Assembly: GCA_021234155.1 (NCBI GenBank)
Contig: JAJEKV010000056.1
Location: 3,705,330-3,769,329, forward strand
From: Isoetes taiwanensis
Lineage: Eukaryota > Streptophyta > Lycopodiopsida > Isoetales > Isoetaceae
Direction: 5' to 3'
DNA: 64,000 bases
The notes under the pieces are model-generated. The model was not told the DNA's origin. It saw only the letters and a program-made list of their open reading frames with translations, and did not search any database. Shown here piece by piece: positions 11,172 through 21,000 of the stretch. A program made the translations under genes and the position numbers. The first letter of the stretch is position 1. Every line of letters starts with the position of its first letter.

Positions 11172-14057
11172 TCAACTTTCTTCAAGCACCCCCAATGATA
11201 TCATAGCCTTCTTCCTGACATCCTGAGGTATTGTAATTCTTGCATTTCTAGCTGGAATAGTGTTTGGAGTCCATGAGTACAAAACACTTTCATAGTCTCG
11301 CCAAAGATCAGGATCACTCGGATTTCTCCTCCATCTCTTTGTCCAACAATCTGAGTACCTTTCTTTATCCGATACGTTGGTCAACTGATGCACTGGACAC
11401 CACCATTCCACCCGCACATGGTTGAAGTTAATATTACCTTCTTCTTTGCAAATATCAGAGATAGTGAACCCCAACCACACTGGATATGTATCTAAATCTG
11501 CTGGCTTTACTACCACAAATTGGTGGCATTCCAAGTCAGTGGAAGGTTCATAAGCATCCATGCCTAGAAACTTTGGCCTATTGTTCTTAGGACCAACATA
11601 GTGTTTGTCAGAAGGAGGAGGAGCATATTGCTTGCGAATGCTACTTACAGTGTCATCAACATCGCTTGGGAATGCTACTTACAGTGTCATCAACATCCTC
11701 AGCACCTGCTAAGGTCTTCCACCTAGTTTTAGGCAACTACCCTTCTTTCAATTCATCTGAGGATGTGTCTATCTCCCCCAACAGGTTAATCACCTTCTTC
11801 CAGTAAGCCACCAAGGCACGGTTGGTGTCATCTGGATTAGTTTGCCAATGCTTTATATAGTCCTGGATTCCTTCCTTAGTCAATTCCAATTGCTTCACTT
11901 CTTTAGTAGGTTTTAGAGCTTTTGGTTGACCTGGAGGTATCATAGGCTTGCCATTCTCATCTCTACGCCATATTTCCTCCCCTCCTCTCCACTCATCCTC
12001 TGAAGGTCTCATCTTCCATTGGAAGATTGGAATCCCATCTCTCACCCAAAAAGTGAACTGCAGAGGCCTGGAATGACCTTCAAGATCCAATGTATAACCA
12101 TCCACAAAGCTCTTCCAATCGGGCACTTCTTCTATGAGAGAAGCTATAGGGTTTCGAGTAGTGCATTCATGCAAGATTTCCTTTTTAGTTGGTCACTGTC
12201 TGCTGCTTCAGTATACAACTATATTTGCCAAATAATGCATCCACATCCTCATGGGTATGCCCGGGCATAAGAAACCCTAAATTAACTCTTTCAAATATCC
12301 CCACAGCTGTTAAGTAGGATAGGAAAGAAAACATCCACCTGTTCTTATTTTGGCCAGCACAATTATCAAGTTGCAAGAGAAACCTTTTGGGTAGATCTTG
12401 AGGTCTATCACGTGAAGTTGAAGCTCCAACATGTTCATTAGACCCATGTTTCCTAAACCTTGCCTTGCTGAACTTTTCAATATTGTTAGGGTTTGCATCT
12501 AACAATGCTCTATGTAGTGCCTGGCTAGCTGTAGGGTCCTGGAGGTGACCATTGTATCCATTTTCATAGTTTCTCAAACACCTCATGATACTCCCAATAT
12601 GAATCACTCCACAACTCCAAACTAAAATGGCCACAGTAGGTTTGAGTCTGCCCATGCAAGATTGTCCCAGTCATTGAGATCTGTAAAGGGTATGATCTTC
12701 CACATGACTTTGGTATGTACTTGAATTGTGGAAGACAAGTCTTTTGCTGGTCCATCTTGTCATGTATAATACATAAATAGTTATTGGGTTCCAATGCAGA
12801 TAATGTCCTCCACATCCAATAACATGATCTACATGATAGTTGGTCAGTCATATGGTCCTTCATATGCTCCCTTATCCTAGCCCTTTGACTAGGTTGCACA
12901 ATCTTATCAAGAGTCTCCTTCAACTTAGCACATAAATTGCACTTTGCAAAGTTGTTTGAAGTTGCTATGGTGACATGATTGAAATGCTTCTTCCATAACC
13001 TACTAAAGCTAGGTTGGGATATTGGAAGAATACCCAATTCTCGAAGTAGGGAATTCACTTCTTCCAAAATACTCTTTTGAGTACAATGTGATGACAACCT
13101 TTTCTCAACAACTGCTCTTCCCTTTTCATCCCTTCTGCTTTTGTGTGGCATAGACTCTGCATTGAAATCAATATATTTTTCAAATATCTCCCTGGCAGCC
13201 AAGGTCCTAGCTGTTGGTCTCAACAAACCATTATTTCCATGTAAAGCAATCCTGTTCCCCTACACTTTTTTTTTGCCAATTATGCCATGAAGAAGTTGGA
13301 ATTGCATGGATAGTCCGCCATGCTTTTGCACATATCCATTTGCCTAGCAAAGGGTATCTTTTTTTTGTTTGGGTTTCTTTCATCCACGAAGTGCATGCTT
13401 TCGAAGATTGTGTACATGTAGGTCCTCCTCTCATCAACGATTGTACTCTTGAAAAGTGGCTCTTGCTTCCACCAATTGTTCTATTGTAAAGAATTGCATA
13501 CAAGCACTCCAACAACAATCTGAGCCCCTAACCTTCACCATTGTCTCACGTTTGGTGTCACTAATCAACTTGGCTCTTTTGCTAGGATAATGTCTGGCAA
13601 TTGATACTTCTCCCCTTTTGCCTAGGTTTAGAGTTCCAACTGCCAATGGATCAATATCAAGACAATCATTGTCCCCAACAACCTCAGGCTCTGGAAAAAT
13701 ATAATCCTCCACAAATTGAACACTACTTATAGGCCATGCCATGATGCAAGGAACCTCCAATTGCTTGACACAACCAAAACATTCCTTGTCACCCAAACCT
13801 TTACCTTTCCAGTTGTCTTCCAACATCAAAATTGCAATACCAATATTGTCTTCCCCTAGCCTTTCATCATTAACAGCTTGACCAGGATCTGCTAGCACAA
13901 TGACTCCTTGGCCTACTATTTCCTTGTTGCACTTGTGCATGATTCTCACCTTCTTGTTCCTCCATTGCACCCTACTATAGAGGACTAATTGTTTTTCTTC
14001 AACATTCTTGCTAGGAGTTGGTTTTTCATTGATATTGCTCTTTTCAATATGTTGCAC
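11172..14057 (-). pseudogene. DUF7869-like DDE-type transposase, frameshifted
   Basis: Consecutive minus-strand frames (13434-14057, 13231-13518, 12564-13226, 12185-12655, 11737-12174, 11172-11561) read as one protein of about 800-900 residues broken by small shifts. In order they show an N-terminal region, a CC..SAC…LLGKWICAKAW segment, a CNLCAKL zinc-type pair, IIHDKMDQQK, then LLQLDNCAGQNKNR and FLMPGHTHEDVDALFG. The last three resemble the conserved blocks of DUF7869 proteins. I infer that the Asp residues in DKMD, QLDN and HEDVD form an RNase-H-like DDE/D site. A C-terminal 130-residue segment (FVVVKPADLDTYPVWLGF…VEWW) resembles the small beta domain at the end of such proteins. As read it is not a functional ORF. 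Intron splicing or assembly error could explain some breaks. Confidence 0.7.
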
Positions 14058-14382
14058 ACCATCTTGAGTTGGAGAGGCACCATTGACCTAGGCAAATTGC
14101 ACCCTTTTTAGTCAATGAGTAGGAAAAAATTATTACACCATAAGATAAAAAAAGTACGTACATTTATGGAATATGTAGAGGTAAATCAAATTTTTTTAAA
14201 AGCAAGAAATTCCTTGGAAATAGGTTTAATATAATAATAACAATGGGTGTAAACGAAATCATTTAAAACAAGAATTTTCGTGGCAACAACAAGGAAATGA
14301 CATTTATATAAATATATCCTAATTTTAATTATCGAAAATTTGGATATATGATTACGAAAAGACATATATAACTGGTAGACGT
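14058..14382. other. AT-rich spacer between divergent genes
   Basis: No gene is seen. It separates the minus-strand transposase start from the plus-strand acidic-protein promoter, so it probably holds a divergent promoter. Confidence 0.4.
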
Positions 14383-14490
14383 GAGAATTTATTATCCATA
14401 ATAATATACCCTAGATGATATAGCTGGCGGGAATTTCTAATTAACCCTATATAAATCCGGTTCACGCTCTCAAGACCTCCATTCTGTCCA
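14383..14490 (+). promoter_or_regulatory. Core promoter 1 (TATA at 14448)
   Basis: A clean TATATAAAT (from 14448) lies about 60 bp upstream of ATG 14511. The segment from 'gtgagaatttatt' through 'ctggcggga', 'tttctaatta' and 'ttcacgctctcaa' is repeated almost identically at 15530-15680. Confidence 0.6.
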
Positions 14491-14510
14491 AATTTTTTTT
14501 TCTGCCCGCC

Positions 14511-14856
14511 ATGAAGCGTTCAGCCTCAGCGCTCGACCTTCATGAAGAACCCGAGGTCTCTTCAAAGAGACGTCGGGTTGAAGAACCCGCTCAATTCCCT
14601 CCCCTCCCCCCCCCTCCCCATTGATTTTCTTGCCCAATTCTCCTCTGATTCCTCCTCTGATGAAGAGGAGGAAGAGGAGGAGTTGGAGGAAGAGGAGGAG
14701 TTGAGTTCTCAAGAGCACATCGCTTCCTGCCCGGGGGTTGGCTTGACCTCAAAAGAGAATGAAATCGAGGACGAGGAGGAGGAGGAGGAGGAGGAGGAGG
14801 AGGAGGAGGAGGAGGAGGAGGGGGGTGAACAATTGACCCGTTTTTTGAGTGGTTGA
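14511..14856 (+). CDS. Small acidic, NLS-bearing protein
   Basis: ATG 14511 opens a frame rich in basic residues (MKRSAS…SSKRRRVEEP), a likely nuclear localisation signal. It reaches a C homopolymer run (about 14603-14622) where the frame shifts into 14542-14856. That frame encodes SSDSSSD, a Glu run, a linker and a second run of about 17 Glu from a (GAG)n tract at 14772-14820, ending LTRFLSG. A one-base length error or polymorphism in the C run would make one protein of about 115 residues. The layout (NLS plus acidic tail) is typical of histone-binding or activator-like proteins. I recognise no family. Confidence 0.45.
14772..14820 (+). repeat. (GAG)n microsatellite coding polyglutamate
   Basis: About 16 GAG units. 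On the other strand it reads as poly-Pro or poly-Ser, which creates spurious open frames. Confidence 0.9.
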
Positions 14857-15529
14857 GAGATGAACCAGGTTTGCATGTTTGCTTTTGTTTTTTTTTTTTG
14901 CACTTTTCTTTCTTTTCTAACACCTTTCTTTCTTCTTTGTTGCAAAGCGTGGAAGAAGAGTGATGCGAGATCCAGGCGGCCCATTTTTTTGTTTCCTTTC
15001 TTATGTGTTTTGGACACGCCTCAGGGCATTTTTTTTCTCAGAATTGTGTGAAAAGCCTCGGCAATTTGCTTTCAAGCCTTCGAAAGCATCTCGTACATAT
15101 AAGCATTTTTAATGAAATCAAACAGTTTTCTTCATAAACTTTGTCTTCAAACAGTTTTCTTCTAACAGTTTTTCTGTACATAAATTTTTTTGAATAAAAT
15201 CAAACTATATTCTCCAATTATTTTGGCTCCAAGCTGGTTTCTCTAAAATTTTGTCTCTGCAAATTTTGTCTCTCTAAACTTTTGTCTCTGCAAATTTTGT
15301 CTCAACAAAGTCTCGGGAACACTATAAATCAACCACATGAGAATTCTCTGATTCATCACGGTAACCATAGGAAATTTTCCTATACGACCTAAAACAATTC
15401 CCCAACCTTACAAGTCATTTTTTAGCCTTGATAATTTTGCCTTTAAAATCATTTTTAATTTAGCCTATATAAAATTTCTAAATTCTATTTTTTCGAATGC
15501 AATAAATGAAATAAAATGCCGTGAGAATT
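14857..15529. other. Non-coding; 'ttttgtctctgcaaa' repeats
   Basis: 3' flank of the acidic gene. Four diverged copies of 'aaattttgtctctgc/ctaa' occur at 15240-15305. No gene is seen. Confidence 0.45.
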
Positions 15530-15680
15530 TATTGCATAAAATGCAATATTCTCCATATATACCATATACATGTCATGTCTGGCGGGAAGACCGTACGCCA
15601 GGCGTGTTAATTCAAGCAATCAATTATTCACGCTAACTTATTTCTAATTATGCCTATATAAATCCATTTCACGCTCTCAA
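15530..15680 (+). promoter_or_regulatory. Core promoter 2 (TATA at 15655)
   Basis: TATATAAAT from 15655, with flanks matching promoter 1. About 50 bp is inserted after 'ctggcggga'; this insert carries one ACGCCAGGCGT dyad (15595-15605). Confidence 0.55.
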
Positions 15681-15699
15681 AGTTCCTACATTTTGTTCC

Positions 15700-16112
15700 T
15701 TCCTTCATACGATTTGTCGGTTGCGCTTCTGCTGTGTTTGGATCCGCCCTTCTAAAATCTTAGTGAGCAGATTTATATTCAGCAATATTAGATGTTTGGT
15801 TTCGGCAATTCCTAACTTACTAAAAGACTCCGCCTTTTGTTCTGTAGCATCTGTAGCAGAGGACATCGGAGGCTCAGAATTGAAACCAAAAGCAGAGGAC
15901 TAAGGTCTGCGAATCCAAAAGCCTCGGAATTAAAACCAAGAGCAAAGTCCTCCGTTCTTCGAATCCTTCCAGCCTCAGAACTCAAGGTTAGTTTTCATTT
16001 AGTTTTAAGCTGCATCTCAATGGCAGCTTTAATCCAAGAAGACAAGCTTTTGCATTTGCTCGAGACAGAGGAAGCAGATGATGTTTATGAAAACCAGAAT
16101 AGTTTTTTATAA
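15700..16112 (+). CDS. Possible spliced small gene downstream of promoter 2
   Basis: A 48-bp coding-like unit (CTCRGAATTRAAACCAARAGC…) is repeated about 2.3 times at 15870-15985 and ends at a candidate donor AAG|GTTAGT near 15986. A later open stretch at 16020-16112 starts with ATG and reads MAALIQEDKLLHLLETEE before a stop. The exon structure is uncertain and no family is recognised. The transcript may be a short acidic peptide or non-coding. Confidence 0.25.
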
Positions 16113-16249
16113 ACTTCATCTGCTTCTTTTTGTTTCGAGTAAATTCTTGAGTTTCTCTTCCTGAATTAATCATGCTATTGCATGCAAGTTTCTATTATGA
16201 ATAAGTGTAGTAGAAAGCATTAGAAAAATCTGAAAGATAGTATTTGAAA

Positions 16250-16517
16250 CACGCTAAGCGTGTTTCATGCTAACCTTAGCCTTCAACATGAATACATGCT
16301 CGGCGTGCATTCAGCAGAGAGGGAGAAAAAAAACCTGTACAGATAGATATTGCCTGGCCTTTATCTATTTACTTATCTATCTGTACAGGTTTTTTTTCTC
16401 CCTCTCTCTGCTGAATGCGCCGAGCGTGTATAGTTTTTTCCTATATAGCAGTTTACACGTTGAGCGTGCAAACAATTTTATCCCTAGTCTCAACTTTTAA
16501 GCTAAACACGCCGGGCG
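16250..16517. repeat. Palindrome cluster around a long hairpin
   Basis: Dyads of the CACGCYNRGCGTG type lie at 16250-16262 (cacgctaagcgtg), near 16298, near 16418, at about 16456 and at 16505-16517. Two of them cap the arms of the hairpin at 16295-16430. Confidence 0.75.
16295..16430. repeat. Foldback hairpin, about 55-bp arms
   Basis: The left arm at 16295-16349 (…attcagcagagaggga…acctgtacagatagata) is the near-perfect reverse complement of 16375-16430, with a loop of about 25 bases. Small indels occur only in the GA-rich part. Either strand would form a stable stem, a possible source of small RNAs. Confidence 0.85.
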
Positions 16518-16597
16518 TGTCTTTTAGTTTCTAAGTTTATAAATAAATAAATATAAACGCCGTCGTGAATCGATACTCGCTCACTTCCTACTGATAG

Positions 16598-17028
16598 ATG
16601 CCAAGTTACATTAATCACCCGGTTGGTGACGAAGATGCATTGGAATTACATTTGGGCCAGCAATCACACATTTGGGCCAGCAATCACCTGCCCCGACTCG
16701 GTTTGGCTCCAATGGCGGTCCGGTTGAACCGGAGAAGCACCGGTCCTATTTGGAGTACCGATCTAATTGCAACCCTACGGAGTACTTGGATCAAGTAATG
16801 ATAATGGCAGCAGAGCTTGAGGGCAATGATAGATCCGGGCTCGAGTCCCTTGCAATCGCGCCACGGAGGTGGCCCTCTTATCTAATCACTTCGAGAATGC
16901 AGTACATGCATTGATCGAGAGTGAATCTCGCATCCGTCAGCTCGAGATTCAAAATGAGGAGCTGCGTTTCTTAGTGGTTAGCCTCTATGCCCTGGATGCC
17001 CCAACACGAACCACTACCACAGTGGTAT
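16598..17028 (+). CDS. Coiled-coil protein, frameshifted
   Basis: ATG 16598 (MPSYINHPVGDEDALELHL…) continues in a shifted frame after a 17-bp direct duplication (tttgggccagcaatcac, 16650-16683). It then shifts again near 16855 into a frame reading SNHFENAVHALIESESRIRQ and a leucine-rich heptad region, ending at a stop at 17028. The C-terminal 45 residues look like a coiled coil. It is about 135 residues if the shifts are repaired by evolution or are errors. A TATA-like 'tataaataaata' lies near 16538. No family is recognised. It is probably an accessory protein of the transposon. Confidence 0.4.
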
Positions 17029-17321
17029 AATGATGCAATGGAGATGGCTAACCAATGGAGCAGGAGATGGAGTAGGAGGAGGAGCAGGAGGTGGAGGTGG
17101 AGCGGTGGGGGGAGGTGGAGCTAGAGCCCGTGTTTTTCTTTGGGGTTTTACCGGAAGAATTCACTATGCCCCCGCAATGGAAATGGGAGTATCGATAGCC
17201 CGGCTACTCAATGGACCGGGCTTGAAAAAAGAGTCGGGATTTTGTCCGGGTTTATCCAGTTTATTCAGATTATATAAAATTGTAAACTTTTTCCAATGAA
17301 TACAACAAATTTTGTCTACTT
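17029..17321. other. G-rich low-complexity stretch and 3' flank
   Basis: Purine-rich GGAGCAGGAGGTGGA-type sequence at 17050-17125. The 89-codon open frame across it is Gly/Ala-rich and not convincing. Confidence 0.4.
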
Positions 17322-17780
17322 CTATATTTCTACAATGTAGTACATGTTACATACCTTTTTTAAGCGGTTTCTTGGCCATGCAACAAATGTTCCTATACTT
17401 TCTCCAACCGTATCCCCACCGGGGTGTCTGCGAGGTAAAGCTTCATCCATAGCGCAGCAGTTAATCACTGTAACTCGGACATACTTATCCCCGAGCGGAA
17501 TTCCATGACAGTTTGCAGTCGGATCGATGGAGTCGATCTTGCATAATCCTACTTTCCTTTTCTGATTTGTAGTTAACATGAAACATTCATCTTCGACACT
17601 GCAGACAATTGCCTATTCAGGCACCTTCATTGGAAATTATTGTACAAGCTATAGGAATGAGATGCTTACCAGAATTCTGTAGCCATTCTTGAGAAGCCGA
17701 TTCGAGTTCTCGAAATCACAGGCGCTATGGAAATGCAGGCGGTCGGGAAAAATTCGAGTTACAAGAAAGCTTAGGTTAAT
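17322..17780 (-). pseudogene. DUF8039-like fragment
   Basis: The minus-strand frame 17322-17579 encodes ANCHGIPLGDKYVRVTVI…VGESIGTFVAWPRNRL. This resembles the small domain (DUF8039-type) found next to Ulp1 or TNP domains in many plant DNA transposons. The frame continues upstream past one stop (near 17612) to a candidate intron, and a second exon-like segment at 17675-17780 ends in a GTAAGC donor (minus strand). It could be a real but decayed gene of this transposon or the trace of an older insertion. Confidence 0.45.
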
Positions 17781-18024
17781 TACATTTTGGCGGGATACAT
17801 TTTGGGTAGATTGGTTTTTAAAAACTTAATGAAAGAAGTCGGCGGACAGGTCTTCGTCATTATTATTTGTATGTGTCGAAACTGCATTTTGTGTTTTCTT
17901 GAAATTCAAATTTCTCTCAGGTAGAAAACGCTATTTCTCGTACAGGTAGAAAAAGCTATTTCTTCGAGCAGCTCCAGCGCGTATCCGAGCGACCTTCCGA
18001 CTCTGTTACTAGGCGACTCCGGAG

Positions 18025-21000
18025 ATGTCTTCTAAAACGAATCGAGGTCGAGGCAGACGGGGCAGAGGAAGCGGTGGAAGAGGAATCTCAAAACCCGGCA
18101 CTTCTCAAGTTTCAGAGGACGTTGATCAGAATACACAGAATACACAGAACCCTATTCAAGGTATTTAATTTGCCACAGAATACACACTGTGTGGAGAGTA
18201 TTATGCTTGCATGAATTTGAGATATTTCCTTGCCTTCAGTTAATATGCTTTGCATGAGTTTGAGTTATTATGCTTTGCATGAATTTTAAGTATTACCATC
18301 AGTTAATGCTCTGATTGTCCGTTTTGTAGAACATAATTAATTTGCTCTGTTTTATAGAATATAGCAGTGTTAGACAATTGGAGATAGCAATGTTCAATGA
18401 GGTTAAATAGTGTGAAATATGGATTCATAAAGGGTATGTAGCTTAAAATGTGGATGCAAACTAATTTAGTTTCAAATTCACGCATAGCATGGTCAATAAT
18501 AGGAGCTACCAACACGCCAAGCGTGAATTGTACTAATTTAGGTTTAAATGCATCTCTTGTTCTGAAAAGTACTCTAAAAAATGTTCATCTTCTTTTGCAG
18601 TGCCCAAGAGGAAGAAAACCACTAATAATTCGGGTTCTATTCCTGCCAAGAAAGCAAGGGTAGACGACCCAGATGCAGTACCATATGATCTCACCTTAGA
18701 TGATGAAGGGCCGATTCTTATAGCAACCACTGACCTTGCCTGCCCTGAAGAGGAAATGGACGAGGGTGCCGAGTGGTATGTTGACCTTGCCAAGACAAAT
18801 GGCAAGCTCGACTTAACTCTCTTCTCGAGGAAAAAGGAAGCAGACAAGATGACCAAACAAGGGATCCTAATCTCTTGTGAGGAAGAGGATGACACCAACT
18901 GCAAATTGCTCTTGGAGATTACACATAAGCGAGAAGAAAGATGCGCTCGGACTTACTCCTTGTGAGAGCTCGCATACAAGGATACGTTCATGAAGACAGA
19001 TGTGAACGGTGAGATATGTTTTAAGTATGGTTCAGGGATAGGTTCTGTACGTATGAAATTATTTTTTCAGACGTATAAAGTACAAAAATACGTATTTTTG
19101 GGAAAAATACATTATTTTTCAGATTTAATACCGCCCGGGGAAAAAAAATTTCAGAGCGCGAAACCTTCTGTTTAAACTTTTGAAACTTTTTCGTAAAAAG
19201 TTTAAACCTTAGTTTAAACACGCGAAATTTTTTTTTTTTTTTTAAAAAATTTTCGGCGTAGCGAAACCTTCTGTTTAACTTACGCTGAAACCGTTTTTTG
19301 CGCGAAGCGAAAACCTTCAGGTTTAAACGAAACGAAAAAAAAATTTTTTTTTTTTTTTTTCGGCGCAGCCGAACCTTCGCCTTGATTTAAAAAAAAAACG
19401 TTTGGTAGTTAAGCAAAGCGGAAGGTTTAAACTACGCTGAAAAAAAAATGTTCAGCGTTTAAACCGGAAGGTTTACGCTGAATGACAGCTGCGGTTCAGT
19501 TTAAACGGAAAAGGTTTCGCCACGTGAAAAATTTTCGACGCCGGAAATTTTTTGGACGTATTTTTGACGTATTAAACGCCAAATTTGTGCCGTATCAAAC
19601 GAAAAAAAAACGTGATACGATAAAACATTATCACGATTGAACCTATCCCTGGTATGGTTGGCCAACCAATGTAGCAGTTACGCCAATATTTATTTGCCAA
19701 GGGGTTACAAATTGCAGGTAGAGGCATGTTCACTAAACCGATACCAAGTCACTATTTGCGACAAGCTAGGGAATTAGCCGACTTGAAAGCTTCTCTGAGG
19801 GTCCTAGATCTAGGGAAGGATGTTCAACTGCAGGTTGTCGAAGGCATGGAGGCTTCGTTTTTGAGAATGAAGCTTGTGGTGGTGGCGCGAAGACTAGAGG
19901 CCATGAACAAGTGAATAAGTACTGCCGACCATTATCCATTGGGTTTTAAGGAAAGTTTTGCAATCCATGTGAAGTCCCTCATCCGTTCACCAAGCTCCAT
20001 TTATGTTAGCGTAAGATATGATCCAGTACATGCCATGGAGATTGTTGAGCATGATTAGTAATCCAGGTCAAATGCCTATGCCCGGCCGGATGTGTTACCT
20101 TGGGATATGATCTCGAACAAGCCTTCTGTATGGACGAACGTCGAGGAGCTATTATTAAATGATGATATTAAATTCGTCATCATCGACGGGCAAAGCATTC
20201 CGTTGAGGCACAAAAGGCCCTCATCGGCAAAGCCGAGAACAAAACAGGCCAAACCATGTTCTACAATCACTATGCGTATAGGAGGTGTCGTCTCTTGGAT
20301 GGCAATACTTCACCTGCAGATTTGGCTGAGATTAGTGCAACTTTGAATGAAATGGGGAAGACATTTCTATACAAAAGGTAATTGACTGCATTAGGATGTT
20401 AGCACTTTAATATTCACGCCAGGCGTTCATTCAAATGAAACCAATTCACGCCAGGCGTGATTTCAAATGAAACCAAATCACGCCAGGCGTGCTTTCAAAT
20501 CAAACCAATTCACGCCAGGCGTGAAATGTTAAAGCACGCCTGGCGTGAATTGATTTGATTTGAAAGCACGCCTGGCGTGATTTGGTTTCATTTGAAATCA
20601 CGCCTGGCGTGAATTCAACCGATTCGAAAGCACGCCCGCCGTGAATTGCATTGGTATTTAATTCATTTCACGCTAGGCGTGCTTTGAGGTTGATCTTTTC
20701 TATTGAAATCGCGCCCGGCGTGTTTCTTGTCTTCTGATACTGATTCAATGCCTGTACTTTTGGCAGTCCATACGTGGAGCAACTGCGCCACGCCCGTCAA
20801 CAGTGGGTGGAATATGGCTGTCCATTACCCACCAGACAGGGCGGGTCAAAGTCTGAGGCTTTGAAGCTGCTGGAGCGGACTCTGTCGCAGACAATTATAC
20901 AGGAGAAGAAGAAAACTGCAAGAAAATCAAAGAAAAAAGGTGGTGATGACATTGCAGATCCTTCTGAAAGCTCATCTAGCAGGTCAGGCCCAACAGACTC

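Noticed and set aside
14591-15017. Minus-strand poly-Pro and poly-Ser ORFs
   Set aside because: They are mirror readings of the (GAG)n tract and C-rich run, with no other coding sign.
20415-20722. CRISPR array
   Set aside because: Regular 32-bp spacing is suggestive, but repeats are only 13 bp, the 'spacers' are themselves repeated and mirrored, and it sits in an intron of a eukaryotic transposon gene.
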